The position numbers were made by a program, and so were the translations under genes. From Siphonodentalium dalli (lineage: Eukaryota > Mollusca > Scaphopoda > Gadilida > Siphonodentaliidae): a DNA stretch of 64,000 bases. The notes beneath the pieces were generated by a model, which saw nothing but the letters and a program-made list of their open reading frames with translations, was not told the origin of the DNA and did no database searches. Shown here piece after piece: positions 1-9,712 of this stretch. The first letter of the stretch is position 1. Each line of letters begins with the position of its first letter. The DNA lies in assembly GCA_032622095.1 (NCBI GenBank), contig CP136069.1, positions 159,143,043 to 159,207,042 on the forward strand. The letters run 5' to 3'.

Positions 1-69
1 TCAATTACCTGCAAAAAGTATGAAACAACTCGTAGTCGGCAGTCAACATGCCCACAGCACTCGCAGCGG
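1..69 (+). CDS. possible internal exon (3' end only) of the unidentified gene
   Basis: The first 69 bases are open in frame 1 (23 codons beginning S-I-T-C-K-K) and end at a GTAAAT donor-like site at 70. This donor would be phase 0, which fits the phase-0 acceptor of the exon at 6651, so the two could be neighbouring exons of one gene separated by a 6.6-kb intron full of repeats. Frame 2 is also open, the exon start lies outside the window and the donor is only moderately good, so this is a weak call. It may simply be intronic sequence. Confidence 0.3.
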
Positions 70-930
70 GTAAATGTGCAAATAATATAAAATTCTGTAA
101 AATCATCACCACTAAGAAGAACATGGAGAAATAAATACGTTTTGTTTAGTCTGGAAGATGATTTTCAGAATATTTTTCAATGCTTTGACCATTTCTAATG
201 TTTACCATCAATATAAACTTTGGTATCTTATTCAGACTAATTGGACCTTTATCACTAATTCGTTCCACTGTATCAGTAATGTTTACATAACAATGGTTTT
301 GACATAGGAAATCTCATTATTGGAGAATTGTCAATAATGAAAATAAGAACAATGTCAATCTAATTTTCATATACCGTACTGACCCGGGTTTAGGCCCAGG
401 GGGCCTTTGTTTTATTTGAGCTCAAAAACACAAGTGGGCTTAAACTCGGATATGGCCCTTTGCAAACCAAAAATCCCAAGAAATCGAGACAGTAAAACTG
501 ATGAAATAGATGAAAGCCGATCTAACGCTGAGTATCGGGAAATATACCCGGCTTCCAGATAAATGACACCATTTGACTAATTTGTAAACAGTGTGGGTTA
601 TCGGTAAATCCCGTATCTATAGTCTATACTATATAATATACTAGTCTAGACTATAGTTTATATCAATGTTGAGACTTAATCCGATAAGAATAATAAACCC
701 GGCGCTTTATTCGTGATCCGTTGTCCGCATAGAGGATGTTACAATAGCGACTAATTGCATGTTTAACAAAAGCCAGTGAGTGTAATTAATTAACAGTATT
801 GACAAAAGACAGGACGATGTATTTCTGCTAAAAGCATGTGTTTGAATATTTAGAGTTATTGCTCCTAAACTGTTTATACTGTAAAACGTGAACAAAATGC
901 AGTTTAAAAATGTTAATGTCGATAACCTTT
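70..930. other. intronic or intergenic sequence, no gene seen
   Basis: AT-rich sequence with no convincing exon. It contains a small GC-rich palindromic block at about 369-465 (listed separately) and otherwise nothing I can name. Confidence 0.5.
369..465 (+). repeat. terminal repeat-like block, inverted partner at 6418-6518
   Basis: The block begins with GTACTGACCCGGG, carries 'TTTAGGCCCA' and later 'GTGGGCTTAAACTCGG', so it is itself loosely palindromic. The reverse complement of 6418-6518 starts ATACTGACCCGG and carries the same pieces in the same order. The pair sits just outside the DIRS-like element, so it could be the two ends of an older element that the DIRS copy entered. The similarity is imperfect. 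Confidence 0.45.
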
Positions 931-1115
931 ATATTTCCGCTAAAGGAAGCCGTTCACACTGAACTATATGGATAGATGTCCTGCGTTTGTAAAACCATAG
1001 TAGAAAAGGGGTTAACTTTTTGTGTGTGGTCGCCTACGGTACCTCGCGGTCTTGCTCGGATTAGTCACGCATGCGCAGTCCCAATATAACCGACTGAATC
1101 CGCCAGTTTATTTTC
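931..1115 (+). repeat. left inverted terminal repeat of the DIRS-type element
   Basis: Matches the reverse complement of 5718-5893 almost base for base, including the stretch with CATGCGCAGTCCC and GACTGAATCCGCC. The outermost 43 bases (931-973) recur as the reverse complement of 5554-5596. The inner boundary is where the two arms diverge, after TTTATTTTC at 1115. Confidence 0.85.
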
Positions 1116-4100
1116 TGCTACCAAAGAGAGAAGTCTAAAGGGAGTATTGTTCCGAATTTGTCGTTCAACAACTAGACAACAAATTCAATTTATCGATACA
1201 ATAATTACTGGTCGCCTACGCGTTAGTTTTTAGAATTATTGTTTCGAATTCACGGACCGTTTCGCTTCAAAACATACAATTGTTCCGTGTTTTCGAATAG
1301 GCGGCGGACTTAATATTTTTCGAATCTGAAAATCGACATTTCGCCATAATCAGCTGCCATTTCAAGGCCTTACGAGGCGCATAGACTATTGTGAACAATT
1401 CATCTATGTAATTATTATAGAGCCTATAAGGTATGATATAATTTGTCAGATATAAAAAATGCCACGTGTTTGTTACCGGAAGTCTCCTAATTTCGTGGGA
1501 ATTTATTTACGCGTGGACATTTATTTAGCAATAATTACCATCGCTACTGACGCTATTTATCATAATGTTATGAACTACATTCTTTCTCATAATACTTTGT
1601 TGTTTTATGGCTCAATACAACTGATCCAGATGTGTTGGTCACATTTGAACTTAAAAGTTGATTACAATTTATATCTGGGTTTATCAATTCAATGTAAAAA
1701 CAGTAGTGTCATTATTACTTTAATAAATTGACAGAGATTGATATTGGACAAGTGTTATAATTATGTTCATGGTTTGATTCTCGTAACGGAGCATCACCTT
1801 CAATGTAACAATCTCAGCCATGTGCTAGCGGACCGGGGATTGCACCCTGGTCAGGGTATTCTGACAGAAATCAGAACTCGGTCCGATACCAAGTTTGTCA
1901 GGCTAACAAGTCCCATTTGAGATTACTGAATAAAATCCGAATGCAAATGCCGATTTTCCCCATTACAACACTTGTTCAGGTATGTTGTCGTGGGTGCACT
2001 ACGCTGCACATGTACACACCTAGGTGTGTGCATGTTACAGAACACTACTGGAGTCGCTAGATCTCATCTAAACAACATGCTTTCACAAAATACTTTGTGT
2101 TTTCTGTTTTAATACTGTCACACATGTCTCCTATGATTTAGATGTGTTGGTCGACGCTTGAATTTATCAGACTACAGTTTATCAATATCAGAAAAATAAT
2201 GACTGTTGTCGTACTAAGATTCGTTAGTGTCATTAATTTCAGACAGGGATTGACATCTGACAGGAGTCAGAATTCTGTTGAGTACATGATTCGATTCTCG
2301 AACAGTGCTTCAACTTCACTGTCAAAATTTATAACTGCTAGCATTTAATGATTGCAAGCATGACACTAAAATTAATCGTGATGACAGTTTCACTATTGTC
2401 TCAATTCCAGATTTTAGTTATTCTGAATTGTATCCAAAAATTAACCCATCCTTTTAAAATTGCTGGGTTGTATCTCGACAAAATGGTGTCTCCTTCCGGA
2501 ATACAAACATAATTGCTTTCCTTCCTGTGTAGGTTTACCGAAAAGAAGCGGGGGGGGGGGGGGGGGGGGGGGGGGGGGCTGGATTACTACGATTCTGGAT
2601 ATGGCTCTAATTGGGACACAAAATTACAAATCATGGGTGCTCCGGTTTGCATTCTCTAGAGTAAGGCAAGAGGCTTATCGTCACTCTGACGGTGTTTACT
2701 CATGGTTTCACTATCTAAAAATATATTTGAAGATACTTTGGTTTGAACAACCTTTCCCCTTCTTGATTCAATTATGTGAATGATTCCAGCCTGACAGGTA
2801 TTTAGAGTCGTGGTGACTTGACCCCTCCAGGTAACTGGCCCACTGGCAATAACTGGCGACCGTGGCCTGGATGACGTTCCCCAATGAATAACGATATAAT
2901 AGCAGTGGTATTCCAAGACGAGGAAGGTGGGGGGAGACATTATTTATGACAAGTAACCATATCAAATGTGAGCTTGGTACAAGAACAGGCTGTACATCCA
3001 ATACAGCATGTATTGTTCATAAAGGGCATGGTAGGTATTTTGAAGGTATTCATGGACTAGTTGGAGTCTCAATGAATTTTAAAATATATACGTGTCCCGA
3101 CCTTTCATACCGTTGATATGGCGAATATACTTCACACACGAATGAAGCATATTTACATGGAAAGCATTTATATTGCCATGTGTCCCACGACCACTGCCAA
3201 TAGCCTTTCCGACAAGAGGCCATCAGCATGGCTCTTCATACTTCTATTGCCCATATCAATTTGATTATCTGGCACATAGACAATAAAACAGGCAAAGACG
3301 TTTGCGCTGTCCAGCTAAGCTTTCGAGGAAGCTCATTGACCAGCATTACCGACCTTTCCTTAGACGCAGGCAGGGGACCACCCCGTTCGAGTGGCATCCC
3401 ATCCCCATGGCACAGATGCCCGATCATAAGGGCCTGAAGCCATGCTGCCAACTGCGCATTTCGGTCTATGCTGTCCTCTCTTCCTTAAACATGCCATAAG
3501 CGGGAGCGCTTAGGTCGGGGGAGTTCCTCTCTATCTTGGCTCTTCAAATTAAAATAAAACAACATTATAAAGGGATGTGTATCCTTTACTAGGAGGATGA
3601 TAATTTCATTCCTTTCCTTCCTAGGGGAGCCATTTTTAGAGCGGGTCTTCCCCTAGTTTGCTGCATGCTTCACACTAACCGACCTATCACACACCTAGGT
3701 CGTTCTGCTGCATGTTTGGGGGGGCAGAGGCTCAGACCTGAATATTCCGTATGGTGACCGTGAAAATTTACCTGTGTTCATCATCTGACTACATTTTACA
3801 TCATTTGAACTGATTTCGGTTGTAGAAGGCGCACCTTCATTTCTTAGAATCGGATCGCGGTGGGTATTCCGCTGGGAACGCGGACTGCTCTCAGGTGCCT
3901 AGTGGTCTTGATGGCCTAATAATAGTAATGTGTGTGGATTTAGGCTGAACATAATACTTGTGATTGCACATTTTGCTGTCTGTCTCCATTCCAAAGGATG
4001 GTGCTCGTTGGGAAATTTCTCCGAAATTAATACTCGTACCGACACTATTGTTTTGGCACCTGAGAGTAGCGGTTTGCTTTCTCATCGGATGCTCTGGTCA

Positions 4101-4118
4101 CCTGCGGTGTTCGGCCAT
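1116..4118. other. interior of the DIRS-type element, no intact gene
   Basis: Mostly AT-rich. Short open frames occur (for example 1459-1731 and 3228-3437 plus, 3236-3451 minus) but none shows a motif I can identify. 1600-1760 and 2135-2260 look like diverged copies of each other (both carry GATGTGTTGGTC and AGTGTCATTA). A run of 29 G residues lies at 2550-2578. The reading 3451 to 3236 has 'L-I/M-I-G-H-L...P-L-E-R-G-G-P-L', which loosely recalls the RNase H-side region of DIRS polyproteins, but this is too weak to annotate as a domain. Confidence 0.4.
2550..2578 (+). repeat. homopolymer G tract (29 G)
   Basis: An uninterrupted run of G. It could form a G-quadruplex on the plus strand, and it is also a place where read length errors are likely. 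Shorter G or C runs occur at 5370-5380, 18251-18268, 27276-27289 and 33424-33435. Confidence 0.9.
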
Positions 4119-4612
4119 GTTCTCTGAGGGGCTATATATATATCTTTAATGATACATTGGATTGTGCCAGGGATCTCTGCTCTGGCTCCGACCATTGGAT
4201 TGTTGGGCGCAGCTTTAGTAGGGTCTTCTGACATGATCTCATGATGACTTATATATCACCATGATATATCTATTATATCATTTTATATATCTATATATGC
4301 GAAAGATTTGTGTCACCGGGTTTCTGCAATGATATCTTGTGAAACGGTGATACATAGGTACCTCAGAGACATGAGACATGTTCTCTGTGGGGTTGTATAT
4401 CTATATTTAGTGATACGTTGGATCATGACAGGGAGCTGTGATCTGGCTCCGCCCATTAGATTGATGGGCGCAGCTTGGAAGGGACTTCTGACATGATCTC
4501 ATGAGGAAAACTTAATATGTATATCCCCCGGATATATATATTATATCATTTTATATATATATATACGCAATGTGTATATTGTGATACATAGGTACCTCAG
4601 GGACATGTGAAC
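4119..4612 (+). repeat. diverged tandem duplication, ~260-bp period
   Basis: Two adjacent copies (4119-4378 and 4379-4612) share in order TGTTCTCTG, a GATACATTGGAT/GATACGTTGGAT block, 'CTCTGGCTCC' or 'ATCTGGCTCC', GGGCGCAGCTT, CTTCTGACATGATCTCATGA, an (AT)-rich block with TATATCATTTTATATAT, and GATACATAGGTACCTCAG. Roughly 80% alike by eye. Confidence 0.75.
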
Positions 4613-5107
4613 GTGTGATAACTGTTCTAAGGGCAGGACCAGTTCACGCTCCTCCGGTGACGTATCAATTCGTTGGTTCAACCAATTCGTTGGGATACGT
4701 CTGGTGGAGCTGCAGGGGTACTTGGGACCTCCAGGCCATTTGGCCCCCACCAGACGATAGCGGTTCTGGGCGCTAAAGCTGCCAAATAATCGAGTGCGTA
4801 CGTATCGACACCGGCTGGATGGCCTTAGGCAGCTTAAGCGTAGGGCAGGGGCCGTACCCATGAGGTAAAGCGCTGAGTCCCCCTGGTCACGATCGAATTA
4901 ACGACACGGCCTTGCCTGCCACTCCTCCGTGAAGGGATCGGAGAAAAATGACCTCTCCCCACCCTCCAGCTTGGCCAGGATATTAGCTTGGGCATGACCA
5001 CCTGCAGCATGCGATGGTGGGGGCTCCCTCTGATCCGATGGCTTGACTCGCTTATAGTTGTATAACCCATTGGGGCTGGTGGGCTCTCCATTTGATACCT
5101 GTACCAT
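4541..5107 (-). pseudogene. decayed open frame inside the DIRS-type element, function unknown
   Basis: Reading leftward from an ATG at 5107, one frame stays open to 4541 with a single stop (TAA at 4895-4897) between two open pieces of 69 and 106 codons. The piece before the stop contains 'LAKLEGGERSFFSDPFTEEW'. The composition is less AT-rich than the surroundings, as expected of old coding sequence. I cannot assign a family. It lies antisense to the direction suggested by the position of the internal complementary region, so it is either from an older inserted element or chance. Confidence 0.3.
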
Positions 5108-5553
5108 AGATTGGGCATCAGGTTATCTGCCATTTGCATTGGTGAACAGCAGTTAGTTAAACTCTTAATGTTGGTTGTCTTGCCATCTTTGGAGTGGGCC
5201 TCCTCCAGTGCAGGTCGTTATGTCGCTAAGGCGGAGAGGGAGTTAGTCTCCTCGAATCTCAAAATCGGCTGGATTCTTAGAACTGACGGATGAAGAACAG
5301 AGAATTGCTCGGTTCGCTCGCAATTCTGAATTGAATGGCACCACCTGGGATGTTGCTTCCAAAAACAAGGGGGGGGGGGGTACATGTTTGGGCAATATAG
5401 CACTCTAATTATATGAGTTATTTCACGTACCTAATCATAACAGATTCATTAAAGAGTTCATATTTAGGTACAATCTGTTTTAGAAGAGTGCATTCCCTCC
5501 AAAATTTGGCTATTAACTTTATTGCTCGTGCCTCCTCCTGGGCTTGCATTCTA

Positions 5554-5652
5554 ATCCATATAGTTCAGTGTGAACGGCTTCCTTTAGCGGAAATATGATA
5601 TTTTTAAAAATATAATATATATTTCCTTAAAGAAAGCCTGAACACTGAACTA
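5554..5652 (+). repeat. internal complementary region of the DIRS-type element
   Basis: The first half (5554-5596) is the reverse complement of the left outer end 931-973, including the variant CGGCTTCCTTTAGCGG that is specific to the left end. The second half (5597-5652) is the reverse complement of the right outer end 5867-5922, including the right-specific GGCTTTCTTTAAGG. Read on the minus strand it is therefore right end + left end, the circular junction. Because both ends are related, the block also looks like an imperfect palindrome centred near 5603. Confidence 0.85.
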
Positions 5653-5717
5653 TCATAGGGCCCTCCCATGGCGGTGCCATTCCCAACCCCGCAACTCGCC
5701 AATCTCCTGATTGAGTT

Positions 5718-5922
5718 GAAAATAAACTGGCGGATTCAGTCGGTTATATTGGGACTGCGCATGCGTGACTAATCCGAGCAAGACCGCGAGGTACCGTAGG
5801 CGACCACACACAAAAAGTTAACCCCTTTTCTACTATGGTTTTACAAACGCAGGACATCTATCCATATAGTTCAGTGTTCAGGCTTTCTTTAAGGAAATAT
5901 ATATTATATTTTTAAAAATATC
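5718..5922 (-). repeat. right inverted terminal repeat of the DIRS-type element
   Basis: Reverse complement of the left repeat over about 170 bp, then a right-specific AT-rich extension ending TTTTTAAAAATATC at 5922. The same extension occurs, inverted, in the internal complementary region, which fixes the outer boundary at about 5922. Confidence 0.85.
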
Positions 5923-6417
5923 ATTTTGGTTTCGAGTTTATAATGCATTGACATAGTTTGGAAGGCATGGTTGTTGAATGACAAGTTCCCCTTCTGCCCC
6001 ATTATTATACCCATGGTGTTAACACTGTGTTTACACAACCAGGAAGCCAGTTCTTTGTGTTTGGCCACATGTAGGAACATACCGACGTTGTCACTGAACA
6101 CGAAAAATATGTTTTTACAGTACCGTGGTTGGACAGGTTAGTTTTGCACGCGCTTGGCTTTTGAAGCACTCATGTTTATCGCGTTTTCAGATATGATGTC
6201 TGTTAACGATTGGTTTCCCTGGGAAGTATAATTGAATAAACAAATGAGATTTTAAGATTCACTTTATTTTATTGATTATTCTCACTTGCCTACAAAGTAT
6301 AATTTTTCCGTTTTTAATATATATAAATATTATATTTGTCGAGTTCGTCAATCTTTTTTGCTGTCTACAAGCTGATAGAAAATACTTACTTACCACCGCT
6401 GAAATTGAACAAAATTT
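5923..6417. other. no gene seen
   Basis: AT-rich, with no splice-flanked open exon of note and no repeat I can match elsewhere in the window. Confidence 0.5.
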
Positions 6418-6518
6418 GGGGTGGGCCTAAACTCGAATATACCCCTGTGCATGGAATTTGGCCAAAAGATATGGGTGGGCTTAAACACGGGCATGGGCCT
6501 TGATCCGGGTCAGTATGG
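6418..6518 (-). repeat. terminal repeat-like block, inverted partner at 369-465
   Basis: Contains GTGGGCCTAAACTCG and ends CCGGGTCAGTATGGTAC. It is the inverted counterpart of the block at 369-465. It lies about 500 bp outside the right end of the DIRS-type element. Confidence 0.45.
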
Positions 6519-6650
6519 TACTTAACAGAATTGTATGTTATTTTGTATAAACCCACTTGAGTCCTTTAAGGCTTATGTCTTAATAATTTGGAAAACAAAT
6601 CTTTAATCATTTATTCATAAAATATAAATTACGAGTTTAATTATTTACAG

Positions 6651-6767
6651 ATTATAGCAAACTTGCAACGTGCCAAAATTCAAGACAATACCTCTGGTTA
6701 TTACCGATACAAGAGGCAACAACGGCAACAGCAAAACCAAAACGACCCAATACAGATCTTCCGTGTC
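6651..6767 (+). CDS. coding exon of an unidentified spliced gene
   Basis: 117 bp, 39 codons, phase 0 at both ends. It is preceded by an AT-rich tract ending TTATTTACAG and followed by a consensus donor GTGAGT at 6768. The encoded piece is basic and glutamine-rich (R-Y-K-R-Q-Q-R-Q-Q-Q-N-Q-N, then D-P-I-Q-I-F-R-V). Reading phase joins cleanly to the exon at 7684 and then to the terminal exon at 9007, giving a continuous 103-residue C-terminus (39 + 27 + 37, one codon split at the second junction). I do not recognise the protein. The three matching phases and strong splice sites are the evidence that it is real. Confidence 0.6.
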
Positions 6768-6827
6768 GTGAGTATTCTTATTTGTTTTTTTAACCGGTTT
6801 GAATCTTGATCCAAACATACAGAATCC

Positions 6828-6987
6828 AAGCCTGCAAATAGTGTGTCTGTTATCTGCAGAATGAGGTCCCCAGAGGTTGAATTTAGTGACGCTATCCTGC
6901 TTGGCAGGATAGCATCACGAAATTCGCCCTCTGGTGCAGTATGGGGACCTCATTCTGCAAATGTCAGACACACTATTTAAAGGTTTG
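6828..6987 (+). mobile_element. hairpin MITE, hAT-like family 1 (short form)
   Basis: Starts AAGCCTGCAAATAGTGTGTC and ends with the inverted equivalent. Between them lies one hairpin of GAATGAGGTCCCCAGAGG and its complement around a short GC-rich loop. It is the single-hairpin version of a family present at least ten times in the window. Confidence 0.8.
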
Positions 6988-7553
6988 CTGTGTTATTTTC
7001 TTTTGCACTCCGGTTTGCCAACATCATGAATGTTAATTAATTGCCTAATTGGAATCATGAATGTATGGGTGTCGGCAAAGAAATGAATGAAACACTTTGG
7101 AAAATGACACTTCTTCTTTGCAAAGAACACATTTTGTGTTATGGATAAAAAAATATGTAGCTAGTGGTGTCTATTGGACTTGGAAGTCGGCAGCCAGCAA
7201 AGCCTTACCCAATAGATGCTCAAATCCCCCTCACAGAAATAAACATTTTAAGTTATGACACGGGCTACATATTCTATATTTATCATTAAGGCCAAATGAA
7301 TAAGAATGCTGTGTTGTCAGGTACCTCCCTCATCAACCGATTTATGCAGCCCCATCAAAACATTTTATTTGCAAACCCACCCAGTTGAAAACTCAATCTT
7401 TTATTTTATGGACAATTAGAATTTTTCTTCTGTTGAAGAGGTTGGTAGCCTGGTGACATTAAACATTTATGAGGTATTAAGTGTTGAATAACTTATAATG
7501 CGGCTGTTTCATTTGCGTTCACTATCTATTAATGCTACTTTCTTATTTTATAG

Positions 7554-7683
7554 GTGTTCGACATTCAGTCTTGTTATTTTATAGATGTTAGACATTCAAT
7601 CTTTTGTTATTTTATAGGTGTCCGACATTCAATCTGTTGTTATTTTATAGATGTTTGACATTCAATCGTTTAATATTTTATAG
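7554..7683 (+). repeat. tandem duplication of an intron-exon boundary (4 extra copies)
   Basis: The sequence TTATTTTATAG + GTGTTCGACATTCAGTC, which forms the acceptor and start of the exon at 7684, is repeated four times just upstream. Exon-like starts are at 7554, 7585, 7618 and 7651, spaced 31, 33, 33 and 33 bp. Each copy keeps the AG, so each is a potential alternative acceptor. In the gene's phase, copies 2-4 read into an in-frame TAG of the next copy's acceptor, and copy 1 is out of frame and meets a stop further on. Confidence 0.85.
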
Positions 7684-7763
7684 GTGTTCGACATTCAGTC
7701 TGTTGGTAAAAAGAAAAATGTCCAGCTGGTTTGGAATAAATATTCGAACCAAACAATCAATAA
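7684..7763 (+). CDS. coding exon of the unidentified spliced gene
   Basis: 80 bp between an acceptor TTTTATAG and a donor GTGAGT at 7764. It encodes V-F-D-I-Q-S-V-G-K-K-K-N-V-Q-L-V-W-N-K-Y-, ending in N-Q-T-I-N and two bases of a Lys codon. The phase-0 start fits the exon at 6651, and the two leftover bases are completed by the G at 9007. The fifth and most downstream of five tandem acceptor copies is the only one that keeps the frame open. Confidence 0.65.
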
Positions 7764-7916
7764 GTGAGTATTAATAATTTGCTGGAATTCAGAGCTGTTG
7801 TTTACTATTTTAGCAAGCAGCTCAATTTTAGAAATTTTCAGAATTTTGGCCTTCATCAGCGTCCTCATTCATACTGGGTATTCAGACTGGTAAATAGTTG
7901 CCTGTCAGTATACAAT

Positions 7917-8161
7917 CAAGCCTTGAAATAGTGTGTCTGTCATTTGCAGAATGAGGTCCCCAGAGGGTGAATTTAGTGATGCTAGCGGGCTAGCATCACC
8001 AAATTCACCCTCTGGGGACCTCATTCTGCTTACACCTCAGCAGAATGAGGTTCCCAGAGGGTGAATTTGTTGATGCTAGCCCGCTATGCGGGGTAGCATC
8101 ACTAAATTCACCCTCTGGGAACCTCATTCTGCAAATGACAGACACCCTATTTCAAGGCTTG
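7917..8161 (+). mobile_element. hairpin MITE, hAT-like family 1 (double hairpin, intact TSD)
   Basis: The ends CAAGCCTTGAAATAG and CTATTTCAAGGCTTG are perfect inverted repeats. They are flanked by an exact 8-bp duplication TATACAAT (7909-7916 and 8162-8169). Inside are two successive hairpins joined by CTTACACCTCAG. Eight-base target duplications are typical of hAT transposons. The element sits in the intron between 7763 and 9007. Confidence 0.88.
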
Positions 8162-8189
8162 TATACAATTCGTTGTCTGTGTTAAGCCA

Positions 8190-8527
8190 TTCACACGAGC
8201 ATGTACGTTGTGTTATAACGGGGAGTTTTCAATTAATAATTGGAGCCAATGAGTTCGAAATTGGAATAGATACAATATTGCAAATAAATCTATAATAAAT
8301 TAATTATAATTCAAAACCTGTCAAATCCAAATAACTAACACTGTATATTGACATAAATACAAGTCAATTTCCTTCCCTTTGAAGACAGCCGCCATTTTTT
8401 ATCGATTGAAAACAAGAAATGTCATGACATACACCATATAAGATGTGCGTTATGCTTTACGTTGCGTTAAAAATAGAATCTCTCCATTGTGTGCGTTAAC
8501 GGATACGACATAACGGACTCATTGCAG
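8190..8527 (-). mobile_element. family 3 element (TTCACAC ends), solo copy
   Basis: Starts TTCACACGAG. Its inverted sequence matches 15780-16151: both carry a segment with GCGGCTGTCTTCGAA or its equivalent GAAGACAGCCGCCAT, and a CACACAATGGAGA block. This copy has an uninterrupted TTAA at the point where the 15-kb copy carries a nested TTAA-flanked element. Confidence 0.65.
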
Positions 8528-9006
8528 CATCAAAAAGCTCTGGCGAAAAGCCGCTTTCAGTGGATACATGTAAAAATTGTGAGAAGAACACTATTTATGT
8601 TCATCTTGGATGGGTTATTTTGGGCTTAGTATTTGGGCCTATGGTCCAGTTAACTGACAGTGTAATAACCCAGCAGATGAAACATCATATATGAATAGTA
8701 CATACATTATAATGTATAAATTTAGAAAATGTGATTCTCAAAAGTTTTCCCCACGTTTGCGTCATCTTACAATCAGTTTCTTTGTGGTAAAATTCTACTA
8801 TACACGCCGATGCCAAGTGTATTTATTTCTTAAATAATCACCCCCACAAAGTAAGGCCTATCTGAGTCCTATTTGGACTGGTTTTGATATGATTTTTTTT
8901 AAAGCCACATACATTATGCTCATGTTTTAGCTGTGGTTCATTGATTACGCTAGTGTATGGTCATATTAATCAATAAGATATCTTCATTAATTTTTTTATT
9001 TTCTAG
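8528..9006. other. intron sequence, nothing recognised
   Basis: AT-rich, ending in the T-rich tract and TTCTAG acceptor of the terminal exon at 9007. Confidence 0.55.
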
Positions 9007-9121
9007 GCTGACTGGAGAAGAGAGCGAGAGTGAATTTGAACTCTCAAAATCATCATTTGCCCCGATGGCATTTGCTCGAGTTCGGAGCTACACGTCTACA
9101 TCCAACAACCCACTGTGCTGA
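9007..9121 (+). CDS. terminal coding exon with stop, unidentified gene
   Basis: Follows a T-rich tract and TTTTTCTAG. The first G completes the split Lys codon, then 37 codons run to TGA at 9119-9121. The encoded tail is acidic then Ser/Thr-rich: L-T-G-E-E-S-E-S-E-F-E-L-S-K, then A-F-A-R-V-R-S-Y-T-S-T-S-N-N-P-L-C. The other two frames of this exon stop within ten codons. The family is unknown to me. The acidic, serine-rich C-terminus looks flexible and could be regulatory, which is inference only. Confidence 0.6.
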
Positions 9122-9241
9122 ATATAATTCAAGTCAACCACAAAATCAACCTTTTTAATTATTCACCAATCATGTTTCCACATGTTCGAAACTCCACATC
9201 TATGTGCAACAAGCTTCTGTGCTGAATATAATTCAAATGAA
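9079..9241 (+). repeat. diverged 104-bp tandem duplication across the stop codon
   Basis: The end of the last exon and the first bases of the 3' untranslated region (about 9079-9137) recur at about 9183-9241, offset 104 bp. Both contain TGTGCTGAATATAATTCAA, preceded by GTTCG, then CACGTCTA or CACATCTA. The second copy lies in the presumed 3' untranslated region. Confidence 0.7.
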
Positions 9242-9458
9242 ACAGATCCCATAACATCAAAAGCCCGCAAAATCACCTGTGTCTGAGTATTACGGACATT
9301 GACACACATTTGCCATTACCCTTCTTGTACAATGGGCTATAAAATTAAGCTGTGGTGAAAATCTACCAAGAATATTATTTGTGTTTGAAATGTCATTGGT
9401 TTGTTTAACCCTTTGTTAAGATCGCAAGATTTCACAATGACAAAAAAATTATTCTTAA

Positions 9459-9712
9459 CCCTTTCATGACTGGAGCTGTTCTGGTGCAGCATTAAAGATC
9501 CTGTGCCCGTGTATTCTCTTATATATGCGAGTCTCCCATAGAGAGCCTCACATATATAAGAGAATGTACTGGCATACAAGGTCAAGATAAATATTGTTAG
9601 GCCAATGTATTCTATTATATATGCGAGGCTCCCTATGGGAGACTTGCATATATAAGAGAATTCATGGCAAAGGATTTTCGCAAAAATCCAGGAAGCTCCA
9701 GTCATGAAAGGG
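9459..9712 (+). mobile_element. piggyBac-like MITE, TTAA-flanked
   Basis: A TTAA duplication (9455-9458 and 9713-9716) flanks perfect inverted ends CCCTTTCATGACTGGAGCT. TTAA target and CCC-TTT ends are the signature of piggyBac-type elements. The 254-bp interior contains two further hairpins built from ATTCTCTTATATATGCGAG and its complement. It probably lies in or just past the 3' untranslated region of the gene ending at 9121. Confidence 0.85.

Larger units (their letters stand above)
931..5922 (+). mobile_element. DIRS-type retrotransposon (degenerate or non-autonomous)
   Basis: What is seen: inverted terminal repeats (931-1115 and 5718-5922) and, just inside the right one, a 99-bp block (5554-5652) whose reverse complement is the element's right outer end joined head-to-tail to its left outer end. 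In DIRS elements such an internal complementary region templates the circular junction during replication, and no other transposon class I know has it. The right repeat is longer at its outer end than the left, as in known DIRS elements. Length is 4.99 kb, within the usual range. Placement of the complementary region next to the right end suggests plus-strand sense. The interior shows no intact gag, reverse transcriptase, methyltransferase or tyrosine recombinase, so the copy is dead or a non-autonomous derivative. No clear target-site duplication was found, as expected for a recombinase-integrated element. Confidence 0.8.

Noticed and set aside
3236-3451. Possible RNase H-side fragment of a DIRS polyprotein on the minus strand
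   Set aside because: Only a few residues fit, and the strand conflicts with the direction indicated by the internal complementary region.
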